Positions 45,001 to 57,393 of a stretch of 64,000 nt of DNA are shown one piece after another. The translations under genes and the position numbers were made by a program. Every line of letters begins with the position of its first letter. The first letter of the stretch is position 1. This stretch comes from Paracoccidioides lutzii Pb01 (taxonomy: Eukaryota > Ascomycota > Eurotiomycetes > Onygenales > Ajellomycetaceae). The notes under the pieces are model-generated. The model did not search any database, was not told the DNA's origin, and was given only the letters and a program-made list of their open reading frames with translations. The stretch is taken from the NCBI RefSeq assembly GCF_000150705.2, contig NW_015440949.1:372001-436000 (forward strand), in the 5' to 3' direction.

Positions 45001-48000
45001 ATTTGAATAATATGCTACTAAGTATTTTTTTATTTAAGCTTCTCTTCTCTAGATAGCATTTTTAACAGTGATATTCAATTAAAGAACATTTAAAATTTAT
45101 ATTTATCAGCAGTTAGAAAGAGTGTTATCTTAGTTGATTTATTTATCAGAGTTTTAGTCACATGATTTATTATTGATAGTCACTTATTGTAGTTGTTTTA
45201 ATAGTAGTTTATATATATACAGATCTTGACCATCAAATATTGATTGGTAATTTCAATCTAATTATCTATTTATATGTGATAAGCTGATAAAAGCTTTAGC
45301 TTAATTCTCAATCATCTGATAAACTCATCTCAAAAGTTTGAAATAAATTATAATTTATAATTTAATATAATTAAATTTGATTTCTTATAATATTCATAGT
45401 AGTGCTTTAAGAACAGTCTCATCAGCTTCTTGATATTTATCTTTCTAATAATGAAAACAGATATAAACTTCTTACTTAGATAATAAACAATTATTAATAT
45501 CAAATTATGATCTTTTTTTATTATAAAGTTATTTATAAAGTTCATTAATATATGCTATTAAACTTTATTTGAGATTGATAATAACTTCAATAGCTCTGAA
45601 GTTTTATTATAAAAGATCTTCATTCATCAGTACATCAGATAATTATTTATATACTGATTGATATTCTTGATTTAATCATTTTAGTAATATTTTATCTTTA
45701 TTAGCAAATGTAACTTTTACTTCTCAAAATGTACTATTGATGACTATTTATAAATCTTCTTTAGAAAATACACTTAGAGAGTAGAATCTTTTTCAATTGA
45801 TATCACTAAGTACTTTTTAAAATATAAAAGTTTATTTATCAGTTCTTAGTACTATTCTCTCTGTTGTACTTTCTCACATCATGATCTTAGTAATTCTATT
45901 CTTTTGTTTCTTGTCTTGACTTCATCAAGAATATATATATCTATATCTAAAGCTTTGATTTTAATAAATTTCTTGATAATCTTTGAATTCAATTTTTTTG
46001 ACTTGAGGAACAATTGCATCTGAGTGTTTTTATCATCTTTTTAAATCTATAACTGACTCAGTATATCTATTAGTATATTTTGATATTCAGACTAATATTA
46101 AATTAAAAAGTAAAATCAGAAGAGAAATTCTATTTAACATACTTATTAGATATTAAGATTTTTAATTATTATAAAATACTTAATAGCTTAATAATTAATT
46201 AAGATTTTAAATCTCTCTATTTTTTGAAGATCTTTCAGCTTAGTATATTATTTTATCAGTGCTATTATAATTACTAGTATTTTTTTATCATGAATTTTAT
46301 AGTTTCTCTCTGCTTCACTCATTGAAACTGAGTAAAAGATAATTAAATATCACTGTTTATTCTCACACGACTGAGATAGAATATTAGCTATAGTATTATC
46401 TAAAGTATTCATTTTTATCTAAGTTTTTCAATTCAGATTATAATGATAAAATACTGAGGTTTCAAACAGAGCTTTTTTTATTTAATTAAAGATATACTAA
46501 TAAATTTTATTTTACTTAAAAGATTAATTTTTCTAAGTAAATTTAAATAGTAACTTTATAATTCAACTGTATTTCTTGATAAAATATTAATAAAAGTTGT
46601 AGAATTTCAAGAAGAATTGAACTCTATTAACTGTACTAGATACTACTTATTGTGATATTATTATAATTTTTTTTAGATTTACTTTGATATCTTAATTAGT
46701 GATAATAAAACTCATATTTTGAAATACTTATCTATAGTTCAGCTTCTCACAATTTAATTAATATTTTCTTGATATATTTTTTATGTTCTTTTAAAATTTT
46801 ACTATAAATAAGCAGGTTATTCACAAAAGCAGTTATGAATTGATTCAAGTAGTCAAAGAAAATAATATTCATAAAGCATTAAAAGATTATAAGATTATTA
46901 CTTAAATCAAAAAGTATGATTTTATACTTATAGATCTTGTAATATATTTTAAAAGCAAGTCAGATCTTTAATTTCAGAATATATATATATTTGATGAAAG
47001 TCTTTATAAATATTCAATTTGATAAAAAAATTAACTTCATTTAATTACTCTATCAGCTCATCAACTAATGAAATTAAATATTGATTCTTCTTTAAGATTA
47101 TATTAAACTGATAATAATTCATATAAAATCTCAGTTTGCTTATTATATGAGCTATAAGAATTGAAGATGCAAATGAGAAAGTTATTAATAAAATAAAACT
47201 CTTCTCTAGATTAATCATAAAATATTATTTGATTATCTCAAGCTTTATCAAGCTCATTCAATATAATAATATATAACTAATAGTTTTATCAGATCAGCTC
47301 TCTTCTTAAGCTCAATTTTATAATTTATTTTCTTTCAGAAAAATGATAATTAATTAAAGATAATCTTTAAAAAAATATTATAGAATTTTTTATAGTTATT
47401 TAATAGTTATTTATTAATTATTTCTTTATTCTTTAGTTCTATATTAATAATAATCTTTTTCTTTTTAATGATTTTATCTATTTTATAGAGATTTAAAATA
47501 AAGATTTTTGATTTTTGATTTTTTTTATAATGATAAAAGATCATACTCTCAATGAATATTATTTTTTTTACTGTATATTTAATTTATTTTTTTCAATAAG
47601 CTCTTATAGATCTTTCAATAATTTTCTGCTTAAATTTTTTATCAATAAGTTTATTATAATGATCTGTATCTTATTGATACTTTAACTTCATTACTAATCT
47701 CTTCAGAAGTTTTCTTGAAATTATTATATTATATTTTTCTAATATCTTATTTTCAATTATTTGCATACTTGATTAAACTAAATATTGATTCTTTATATCT
47801 AGTTATATTTTTTACTTTATCAGTTAGAATTATTTTAGAATCATATCAGTACTTTTCAGATTTATCATTAACTTTAATATATTGAGAAACCTTTATTCAT
47901 CTACTTATAAATATAGAGAGATAACTTCTATGATTGAAATTTCTTTCTGATTATTAAATTTTATAATATGATAATCTTTCTTTAAATTTTTAGAGTTTAT

Positions 48001-48130
48001 TTTTTATGATATTAAAATTTTCTCTATTAGCTTTTTGCTTTTATATTGTTTATCATACTACTTATTAAAATATTTATCTTCTCATACTGCTTATCAAAGT
48101 ACTTTAAAATTAATATCTTTTAGAGAATCA
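45000..48130 (-). mobile_element. Decayed Ty3/gypsy copy on the minus strand
   Basis: Minus-strand translation at 45348-45545 keeps an integrase core order (MNFINNFI, then a LIIVYYLSKKF segment for the usual VVVDRLSK). At about 46780-46860 it reads FDYLNQFI, then FVNNLLIYSKILKEHK, the reverse-transcriptase active-site region with both aspartates reading as Asn. At about 47165-47230 it carries the same FASSILIAH segment as the plus-strand copy at 17.5 kb. The polymerase lies to the right of integrase, as expected for a minus-strand element. It is stop-ridden and AT-converted. Confidence 0.7.
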
Positions 48131-48134
48131 TAAG

Positions 48135-48575
48135 ATGATCATTATCACTATTATGAAAAAGTAATATTAGAATATATTCAATATAAATGAGATAAAAAAG
48201 TAAAATACAAGAGATTTAGATATCAAATTCAATAAAAAGTAGAAGATTTAACTAGTGAAGAAGTTCAAAGTCTTCTCACTTTATCTGCAGCATCTGCAGG
48301 GTCTGCAACACCTGTTGAACAGTCAATTATTCAATTTTATAAGTTCTTATTATCTGTATTTGCTTCATGTTGATAACCTTAACAATGCTGCAGTAATTGT
48401 AATATTCTCAAACATATAAGATTAAGATATTCTCAGCTATGTGTAATTTAATTTAATTTAATTGAGTGTTGTAATGTTGAGATAATTTGAATTAAAATCT
48501 AAGAGTCAATTGAACTTTAGTGGTTTTGGTGTTGCGCTCACTTGGGTGTTGTGCTCACTTGGGAAATACATTAGT
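48135..48575 (-). repeat. Uninterrupted copy of the repeat block split at 8.3-14.2 kb
   Basis: On the minus strand this block aligns with 8318-8560 joined to 13981-14195. At the join it reads GAATAATTGACTGTTC, where the other copy reads GAGTAAC, the element, then TTAACTGACTATTC. It therefore shows the state before insertion of the 5.4 kb element. It includes the short tandem duplication GCTCACTTGGGTGTTGTG at about 48533-48562. Its right end marks the return to GC-normal sequence. Confidence 0.7.
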
Positions 48576-48937
48576 GATTGATGCCATCACTCTTAATAAA
48601 GCTTGTGATGCTCAATCAACAGCTGTTCTTGACACAGCTTAACTGCCATTCAGGAATTCTTTACCGTCATCTCCATTAAGATGATGTTGTTTAGCTATCT
48701 ACGCTGAAACTGGACCATTGAGTTGAACTATAAATTTTGGCTCGCATGTATATGCTTATCTGCATATGTTCAATGGAGATGCTTAAAGAAACACTGGGCG
48801 GTTGTCAGGACAGAAATGTTGCCTGGCAACCAGGCTGAGAGATGTGCTGCCCTTCTGGAAGAAGCTCTCACATCTTTCTTTTTTATTCTCATTCAACAAC
48901 TATACCCTTCACATTCATAGTTATGACATAGTTAGTC
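48576..48937. other. Intergenic region ahead of the HNH gene
   Basis: A stretch of 362 bases of rising GC that probably contains the HNH gene promoter. A 65-codon frame at 48723-48920 has no recognisable content. Confidence 0.35.
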
Positions 48938-50308
48938 ATGGTTGTCATGTCTGTTCCACCATGTGGAGAGTCGGCAGCTGATCCTCAACCTCAGAGCTCA
49001 ATGGAACAACCCCTGAAGACAGCTGAGCTGGAAGAGGCCAGTCTCATCTTTCAAAAATTGATCAGCTATTGCGAATTCCTGCAGAGCAGCAAACCATATC
49101 AGAGGCCCACTCTTGTTCGCCTTACTTATGAGCATTCTCTTTCAAAAGCCACATTTCTCAAACTGTTTTTCACCCACTTGGACAACACTCAGGATCGAAG
49201 CATTGAGGGATCTTCTCCAGTTTTTGCCGATGGCCTGTCCAGATTTTCGAGCTTCGGCTCCCAGGCTACCCCGATGCAGAAGAGGGAGGCTGTAGCAGCA
49301 ATAAACTCTTTCTCACAACATCTTGTTGATAGTTTGTATCTCCCGAGTACGTCCGACTGCACATTTTGATCACTGATTCCACTAACATCTGCGCTATCTC
49401 GTTGCTTATGCGTAGCCTAACTCGAATTTATTCATAGTCAAGGCTGGAGGGGCCAGGCTGCCACGGCGGAACGCAGCTCGTTCGCGTTTATCAGATCCCT
49501 CGCTTGCAAATGCAGTTGGATCACCAGCAAATTTGTCTGCTCTCCGACGTAATTGTCTCGCTCGGGATCGTAACCGGTGTGTGGTTACGGACGACTTTAA
49601 CATCGAGATTTTGGAGAGAAGGAAGCGAAACACTTCTACTTTCAGAAATGCAGTTTACGCACCTGGCACCCTTTCACGTCTTGCGGTCTCGCACATTATA
49701 CCCTATGCAATCATGTCAGGAACGACTGTTGACGGAGAGGTTCAGTTGGTATGTGAAGATTTTCCATTCCCCAATTACACGCGTTTTGCTTCCCTTAACC
49801 TCATCCCTAACCCTGGCTACAATAGAACGATTCCAAGAAAACCGCACAGTTGTTACTCAACATGCTGGACCCAGATGTGCTTAAGTCGATTGAGGGACTG
49901 CATATCCATCACCCAAGAAATGCCATTACCCTGACAGCCGAGATTTACGAGTGCTTTGCTCTCTTCCAAATATCCTTCGAAGCCACGGATGGTGAGGCTG
50001 CTGCTGCTGCTGATGGTTCAAGTCATCCCAGACACACGTACACAATACGTGAATCTAGCACTTTGGACTTCGAACACACCGATCTCCCTGTGACAAGAAC
50101 TCTGATGTTCTCCGAAGATAACATCTTTGACCCGCCATCCCCAAGACTGCTTGCTCTGCACCGCGCAATTGCTATTATCCTTGACCGTAGTGGTGCCGGA
50201 GATTACATCGATAAGATACTGCGTGATAGTGAGAACGAATCGTCGTGTGATGAAGGCTCCACGGAAATCGGACGTATTGCAAACTTGATAGTGGATGGTT
50301 GGCTTTGA
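48938..50308 (+). CDS. HNH endonuclease-domain protein, three exons
   Basis: Exons 48938-49346, 49438-49748 and 49826-50308 give 400 residues, with GTACGT and GTATGT donors and TAG acceptors; every join keeps frame. The centre matches the fungal HNH (HNH_2-like) domain: LRRNCLARDRNRCVVTDDF, then SHIIPYA with the His, then LLLNMLD with the Asn, then HPRNAITLTAE with the last His. The region before it is helical and the C-terminal tail is acidic. Many fungi carry several such genes of unknown role; DNA cleavage is known for the fold but not shown for this family. It lies directly beside the AT island and is intact. The start is the ATG at 48938; another in-frame ATG follows three codons later. 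Confidence 0.85.
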
Positions 50309-52005
50309 CTGGGTGGCGGATTGGTTTCTCTTTGATTTGTCTTTCTCTTTCTTTATCTTTTCTCTTTTCCCCTTCAGGCTCTCAGGGATACACGAGTTCT
50401 CTCTTCCACATCGACAGAGTGGTTGGACTGACGCGGTAACAGCTTGAATTTACTCTCTTTCTCTCTATGTTCTCGGTTAATACCTGGCTCTCTATTCCAC
50501 ATGGATAAAGTAATTTACTGGAATAACTCTACTCTGTCTCATTTCCAGCTGCTCATAGTTTTCTTCTATCTACATTCAACAATATAGATGTTGTCATTTT
50601 TTTTTTTTTGGTCACGAACTTGGAACTCGTTTTGCCACGACGTCGGATCCTGGTCAGCTAACAAGACTGTAGGGTAGAGTAGAATAGCACTGAAATATTT
50701 CTTAAGCCGGGAACATGCTTGGGTCAAAAGCGATGAACCGGACCTCATGTCCACATACCTGATGTTGAACAAAAGCATATCTTTTCCGAGTGATTTCTGG
50801 ACGTTCTCTCGAAAAAAAAATCTGGAATCTCTCGCAGTAGCAAGATGTTTAGGTTTGAGTTATCACTGGAAGGCGAGCAGAAGAGCGAGAGGTTATAAGG
50901 GAGTTAGCAATGGAGGGGTCATGATATATGTATTTCCTGCGTTCAGCAAAGATCAAATCCGTCAACTCAAATGTATGGTCAGTCAGAGCTTGTCCTATTC
51001 ATCCGGGATCCCTGCCCGGAAGATGACGTGCAGATTTGTTCTAGGTTGACATTTTTCCGAAGGTACTCAGAGATCATTTCAAGCATGGCGCGCCAGACCC
51101 GTCCGTTCGTCTTCGGAAAGGGGTAATTATGTATATGCTAGGTGATTGTTGGACAAGATCCAACAACGTCGGGAGAGGGTTTTCGGCTATAATTAAAAGA
51201 GGTGGGAGGCTGGTTCCAGACATATAATGAATTTGAATGTAGATGATATAACCTGGCTAGCTCAAGCCAAGTCACCCTTGAAACAATCCATATATATAAA
51301 AAAGGCTCCGGACTGGTAGTGTTTCTCGCGATAAATATGGCAACAACAAAGAATGGGTTTCAATAAGGTAATCAATACTTTTGAAGAAGAGAATATGATA
51401 TAAATAGATGTGAAGATGTGAAGATGTGTAGGTGTTGTAGGTGTTGTAGGTTGCATTCTCGTGTGGTTAAATAGCTGCTGCCAAGGCTCGTGCTCAGCCG
51501 CCTTCCCAAATTCCCAAGCGCTGGGGTTTGAGGTTCGCCTTGACGTTGATCACGATAACATCCCATCACCGAGAACCTCACTGGACGACAACGACAACAA
51601 TGACAATAATAAATGGATGGGCATTTCCATACTGTGCTGTAGAAACTGACTTTTTGCAACGCGTGTTTGTCTCTCTCTTGATATCTCTCAGCTTTGCACA
51701 GCTTAGCGGCCATCCCCTGTGGCGCGCTCTCTCGTCCCCCTCTCGGGGCCTCAACGACTGGTTACAGACAGCCTGCTAAGGGAACCTAGACTCCGCCGCC
51801 GCTGATATCGATCGATCCACCACTACCACCCCAACCCCACCCCCACCCCCATGACCTCTTCCGCCCCTGCCGCAGTGAACACTAATTCGACACCAGATAT
51901 CTGACTCGAGATAACTCTGAGAATCCCAAATGCAACGTCATACCTCCCGTGCTTCTCAAGGGCGATACAGGGGACTCGGCTACTACCTCTACTAGATGGA
52001 GATCC
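50309..52005. other. Intergenic region and Rictor 5' leader
   Basis: No gene is recognised on either strand from 50309 to about 51850. Pyrimidine-rich runs occur near 50340-50470, and a C-rich CCACC/CCCCA tract lies at about 51818-51850. An ATG at 51851 opens 17 codons and stops. The frame of the Rictor gene is open from 51886 but has no ATG until 52006. Confidence 0.4.
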
Positions 52006-55000
52006 ATGGCGTCAAAATATGATCCGGCTTCCTCTGCGACGCCAACCCAGCACCGCGTGCTGAAAGACGGGACTTCCTTTTCAAGCCAGGAGGAAGGCTC
52101 CACCGATGGAAGCTGTCACGATGTTGCCTCCAAGTCCTCCAAGAATGGCAAACCCTCCGCGACCAGTAGCAGTAACTTCGGGCCCCGCGGCGCCTCTCTC
52201 AACACCTCCGGTCCTCTACCGGGCAGTTTCAGTTCCGATTTGAAAACCGTCAACACCGTACGCAGTATTACCCCGAGACCTGAGCTCCCTTTTCTTTCCC
52301 GTTCCATTGCTCTCGATGGAGCCAACGTTTCATCAACCGCGGAGGAGCGCCAGGCCGTTCTCCGCGGCAAGATTGCGAAGGAACTGAAGATTAAAGTTGG
52401 GACGGAGAATATGCTGGAGGCGCTGTTGGCGAAGAATCTGAAGCAGACCAAGGAACAACGGCTGAAGGTCGAGTCGGAGCTTAGCTCGTCGAATATGAAA
52501 ATCGCACAGCTGCGACACGAACTGGAAGAGGAGCTGTTGCGGGCGCAGGCCCAAACATCACCCCCTGCAGGCCCTTTATCTTCCATGTTCCATGGCAGCC
52601 CACTGCGATCACCTTCTATGGCATCACAGGGCCCGGACGAGGGGATGGAGAATGGGGACGTGGAGACGGAATCACCGACCTACGTCCTTTCAGAAACCCT
52701 ACAGGAGCTGGAGACAAAGGACATGCTGTCGGATTACTACGTGGAACGCGCTAATAGTCTTGTGGAGTTGTTTAAGAGGCATCCAACGTTAAAATATGAC
52801 CTGGCCTGGCATGTTTTTGGCTTGCGGGTTCAGGTGATGTTACTTAGCGATAGCAGGGACGTCGTCGCGGCCGGATACCGGCTTACACGTTATGCGATTG
52901 CCGATCGAAGGTCCATCCAAATAATTAGGTCCCTACATACGGATGAATTGGTCATGCTGTCCCTTGCGAAGGAGACTAAAGCCACCATGGAACGTGAACA
53001 GGCGCTGAAGTTTGTCAGGGCCTTTCTTGATGTTAAAGATGGGGTTCGAGAGATATCACGTGGGGTGGTGAGGACGCTTGTTTCGATCGCTGAACATCGG
53101 GATGATCGTCTGAGAAACATCTGTATCATGACGCTGACGGAGATCCTCGTGAAAGATCCGGGCCTTCTATTTTCTGCGGGAGGGATTGGTATTTTGAATG
53201 ATGCTCTCGGGGAAGGGCTTTTTGGCGCCTCGGAGAGTCTGGCAGCCGGCTTTATACATATCCTAGACACTCCTTGCAGCAGGAAATACCTCCGCGCCGG
53301 CTGTGAGTTGGAAGGTGTTTTCGCTGCCTTCACCGACCCATTTGGGGATAGCAATCACCATGCAAGGCTAAAATCATCTGCCAAAGTCATCTCCTCAATG
53401 CTCAAAACTTGGCCGGGCCTGTTAACTCTATTGCACAACAAGGCAAAACCCATTAAATCATTGCTAGATTCTTTGCAATTTCCCGTACCCCAGGCACGAG
53501 ATTTAATCTTGGAACTTTTATTTGATGCTCTCCGCATTAAACCTCCGTCATGGTCATCTTCGTTCCTTGCCGGACGGAGACTAACTACATATGGCAGAGT
53601 TACCAATTTGAGATCGGAGCCTGATAGTAAACAACTCCGTGCGTTTTATGAACATGAAAACAACAACTTTGACCTTACAATTCACTTCTCTACTTTAATC
53701 CTTGCGGTGCTCATTGAAGCAGGATTGATTAAGGTACTGTTAATTCCAACGTTTAACTCCGTCTACTTTACCAATTGGGGAGAATACAAAACTGACAACA
53801 TTTTTAGGCTTTGTCAAATCTAATAGAAGACGAAACGGACCTATCACTGAAGAGGAAAAGCACTTTGCTGCTCACTGAGGTATTGAAGCTGGCTCATCAT
53901 TCTCTACCGCAATCTATCAGTGCCGAGCTTCAGGTTCTTCCGCAACTCCTTCCCTTCGCTAACTCGCGAGATGCTGAGAACCAACATGTGTCGACATCGA
54001 CTGTTTACCAAATGGAGAGCATCAACCGTACCCTAACTAGATCAGATGGGATGCACGTCTCACCAGGCAAATATATAGTGCACGCCGATATATCTGCTTC
54101 ATTACTCAGCTCTGACCAAGGAAAATCCAAACTGAGTCCCACTATGGACGAAGCACAATTCCGGACGGCAATTTTAGATACCCATGTCCTAAGCTCCGTT
54201 AATTTCATGAAGTGGAAATGGGATCTAATTCACAGCATCATCGAAGGACCTTTGACAAACCCCAAACGCGTAGATGAAGCAATCAGAGGCTCGAAATTTA
54301 TGAAACGGCTCATGGGCTTCTATCGACCGTTTAAGTCTAGGTTTTCTATGATAAGAAACTCAAAGCCGAATCAACGGTATGTCCGTACAGGTTGTGCGCT
54401 CATACGCACCCTGCTACAAACCCCCGAAGGTACCAAATACCTAGCGGGAAATAAGCTCCTACGCCAGGTTGCCGAGTGCCTTGCCCAAGTCGACCGCATG
54501 AGTGGGCTTACATCACCGTCGCCTGTGTTTTCTCGGAGCAGCATCAGCGAGACGTTGAGTGGGGGTTACTTTGCGTTACTTGGGACGTTGAGCAGCGAAC
54601 CAAGCGGGCTCCACATGATGGAGAGATGGCATATGCACAACATGTTTTACCACATCATAGAGCTTAGGGATCGAAATGATCTCATTCAGACTTTGCTTGG
54701 AAACATGGATTTCTCACTCGAAAGTCATCTGCGGATCATCCTTTCCAAGGCTCTAACTACGGGATCAAAGGACATTCGCATTTTTGCGACGAAGCTCTTG
54801 CGCAAGTACGTTGTGGGGAGTGTTTCATTCCCCTCTCAGATGGCTGATATTGGAAATGGGGAGTGGGTTGTCAAATTGCTGGTGACCCAGCTCTACGACC
54901 CCGATGTCGCTGTTTGCGAAGTCGCCGTTAAAATTCTCGAGGAGGCCTGTAACCAAAGAAGTTGTCTTGAGTACGTGGTCAAATGTCGACCATCCCTAGA

Positions 55001-56290
55001 TCACCTCGGTGAAATTGGTGCACCCTTGCTTCTTCGATTCCTATCCACGTCCGTCGGATATCACTACCTGGATGGCCTCGACTATATCACCCAGGAAATG
55101 GACGACTGGTTCCTTGGCCAGAACGACGCATATGTAGGACTTGTCGAAGCATCGCTTTCACGTGCGTATGTCGATCAACCCCGACGCAACAGCTTTGCCT
55201 TCGATGACATCGTCGATATGCAGGATATCGGCCTCGTGCCTCCACATTTCTACCGCGAGCTGGCACGGACGACCGAAGGATGTAAGCTTCTCGAGCAGTC
55301 TGGCCACTTCGATGAGTTCGCTTATACGATTCGCAACTTTGATTTGGACGAGGAGGATCCCGAGGTCCTTCTTAAGGTTAAAGGGTGTCTGTGGGCGGTA
55401 GGGAATATGGGGTCGATGGAACTTAGTGCACCTTTTCTTGAGGAGACGGAGATCGTGGAGTCTGTCGTGAGGATTGCGGAAAATGCGGGGGTGATGACGA
55501 TGAGGGGGACGGCGTTTTTTGTGCTGGGGCTTATTTCTCGGAGTCGGCATGGGATGGAGATGCTTATTGAGGCTGGTTGGGACGCTGCGGTGGATCGCAA
55601 GGGGCAATCGCTTGGGTCATGCATTCCTGTGGACTTGAGTAAGCTTTATTCGGTATGTTCTTCCCCCGTTCGCTCGGTTTATTATCTTAGCTTTTCCCCC
55701 CTAAACTGTCGTTTTTGTATTGTTTTTGAGGGGTCTCCAAGCTAAGTAGTATGATATCACACAGGTTTCTTTCCCGGAGTACAAACCCAGCTTCGAGGAA
55801 GAACAGGCAGAAAAGGAAAGATTCAAAGAAGCTGCCACGGACTCAGACCCTGTGCGTCAAAAAATACTGAATCTGATAATTGACATGGGCAATACCGTTC
55901 TGTCCAAGCGGGCAGCATCAGATCTTCACAAGTAGGTTGACCATTGGTCCATTTCCAACCTTATCCAAAAGAAAGAAAAGGAAAGGGAAGAGAAACAGTC
56001 AACAATCCCAATGTAAAACTTGCTAACTGTCAAACCCTTTGTACCTATATAGTCTCAAAGCCAAAAAACCCGAATACTTTCGCCAGATCCCCCTTTTCCG
56101 AAAAATCCTGGTCCTGTTCGAGAGTCACCATTTTAGACTTCCCGCACGCCGTTTTGCGCTGGATCTCTTTGACAAGAGCGTCTTGAACCGCATAGTGCGT
56201 GGAGAAGGCGTTGATATCGATGACGACGACGACGATAACGACAATGCGTCGGATTCTGATATTCATGTTCACACATCTCTTGAGCCTTAA
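52006..56290 (+). CDS. AVO3: Rictor/Avo3 (Ste16/Pianissimo), TORC2 subunit, four exons
   Basis: Rictor is the defining scaffold of TOR complex 2, which controls AGC kinases, actin and membrane homeostasis. Exons: 52006-53733, 53808-55652, 55765-55931 and 56053-56290; total 1325 residues, the usual fungal size. After a disordered Ser-rich N-terminus comes an HR1-like coiled coil (about residues 105-170, KELKIKVGTENMLEALLAKN). The long helical-repeat body follows (YVERANSLVELFKRHP, LRVQVMLLS, EIIVKDP-like stretch). The central conserved domain includes RGTAFFVLGLISRSRHGMEML (about 55500). The tail reads PEYFRQIPLFRKILVL and FRLPARRFALDLFD, then an Asp-rich end. Splice joins restore the family sequence, for example GLIK joined to ALSNLIEDE. 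The start is uncertain: the same frame is open back to 51886 without ATG, and an ATG at 51851 is out of frame, so an extra exon or a one-base error upstream is possible. Confidence 0.94.
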
Positions 56291-57393
56291 GCGAAGCAAA
56301 TTAGATGGGATGAAGATGGAAAGAATAGACGAATATTGTTTTGGTTGCGTTAGATTATATACGCCTATTGGGAACTTGGGCACTTCACCCCTCCCGAGTT
56401 GATATTGATGATTGATCGTACTTTATTTTCCTCCATCTGTTTCCCACTGCTGGCTAGGTTGCATTTTCGTTACGCCCCTCCCTCAAAGTGCTACTTTTGC
56501 CAGTTTATTTGTATGATCTTTGTATTTTTTTTCTCTTTCTTTCTTAAACCTATGTTCTGTGGTTACCAGGTTTGCCAGGTTCAGGCGCATTGTGATCTAG
56601 CGAGGCACTGGAGTTTTTATGTTGTGGTGCTTTTTATTCCTGGCATCTATCTGTTTTACTTTATTTCTTTTGGCAGCGTCGCTCTCGGCAGGAATGGGTG
56701 GGTGGGTATGTATATGGGCGGTTGGGTTGGCATGGGAGTTTATTTATGTTAAGAGTTCGTTTTCCTGAAGAATGGAAATGGATAAATAAAACAGAACCAA
56801 ATCAAGTATTCAAATTGGCTCCATTCGAGTGCAGAAGTAGCAAGTTAGGTTGAGATAATCCCCATACCGGTTTTGTTTGGATTATTAGGTTTTGTCTATT
56901 TCTTTAAGCTCTCCATCTCAATTGTTTTTCCTTTCTCCCGTTCACCTCGGCAGTTGACGTCCTGTTGGTGTATGGTGTTTTCGTGTGTTCTGTTTTGCAT
57001 GTGTATATGCCCGTAACTAATGACCTTTTTTTCTCCAGCAGAGACAACTAACTTCAGCATCGGATAGTGTAATGCAATTAAATTACAACCTGGATTAAGA
57101 GGGGAAGATGGAAATAACGTGCTTAGTGTCAACTAGAGGAGAGCAGGAAGCCAATAAGGTGGTTTATGAAGTCTGTGAGATGAGATGTGTTCTCAGGATA
57201 GGAGGAAAGATGGAAAGGGGGGAGAATGGAATGCAGCAGTAGTGGAGGGAGAAAAGGAAGAGGAGCCAATATCATGGCTCGGCAAGCTGGAAAGGGGTAT
57301 GAGGTCTTATAATTAAGACAACAAAACATGACCAAAAATTTCCATTCCACTTATTCAACGTTAAACGTTCCCATTTCATCCCATTAACCCCTA
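56291..57393. other. Intergenic region between convergent AVO3 and PAF1
   Basis: Holds the two 3' ends. T-rich runs near 56520-56550 and the AATAAA at 56784-56789 could be 3'-end signals of AVO3. No further gene was recognised. Confidence 0.45.
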
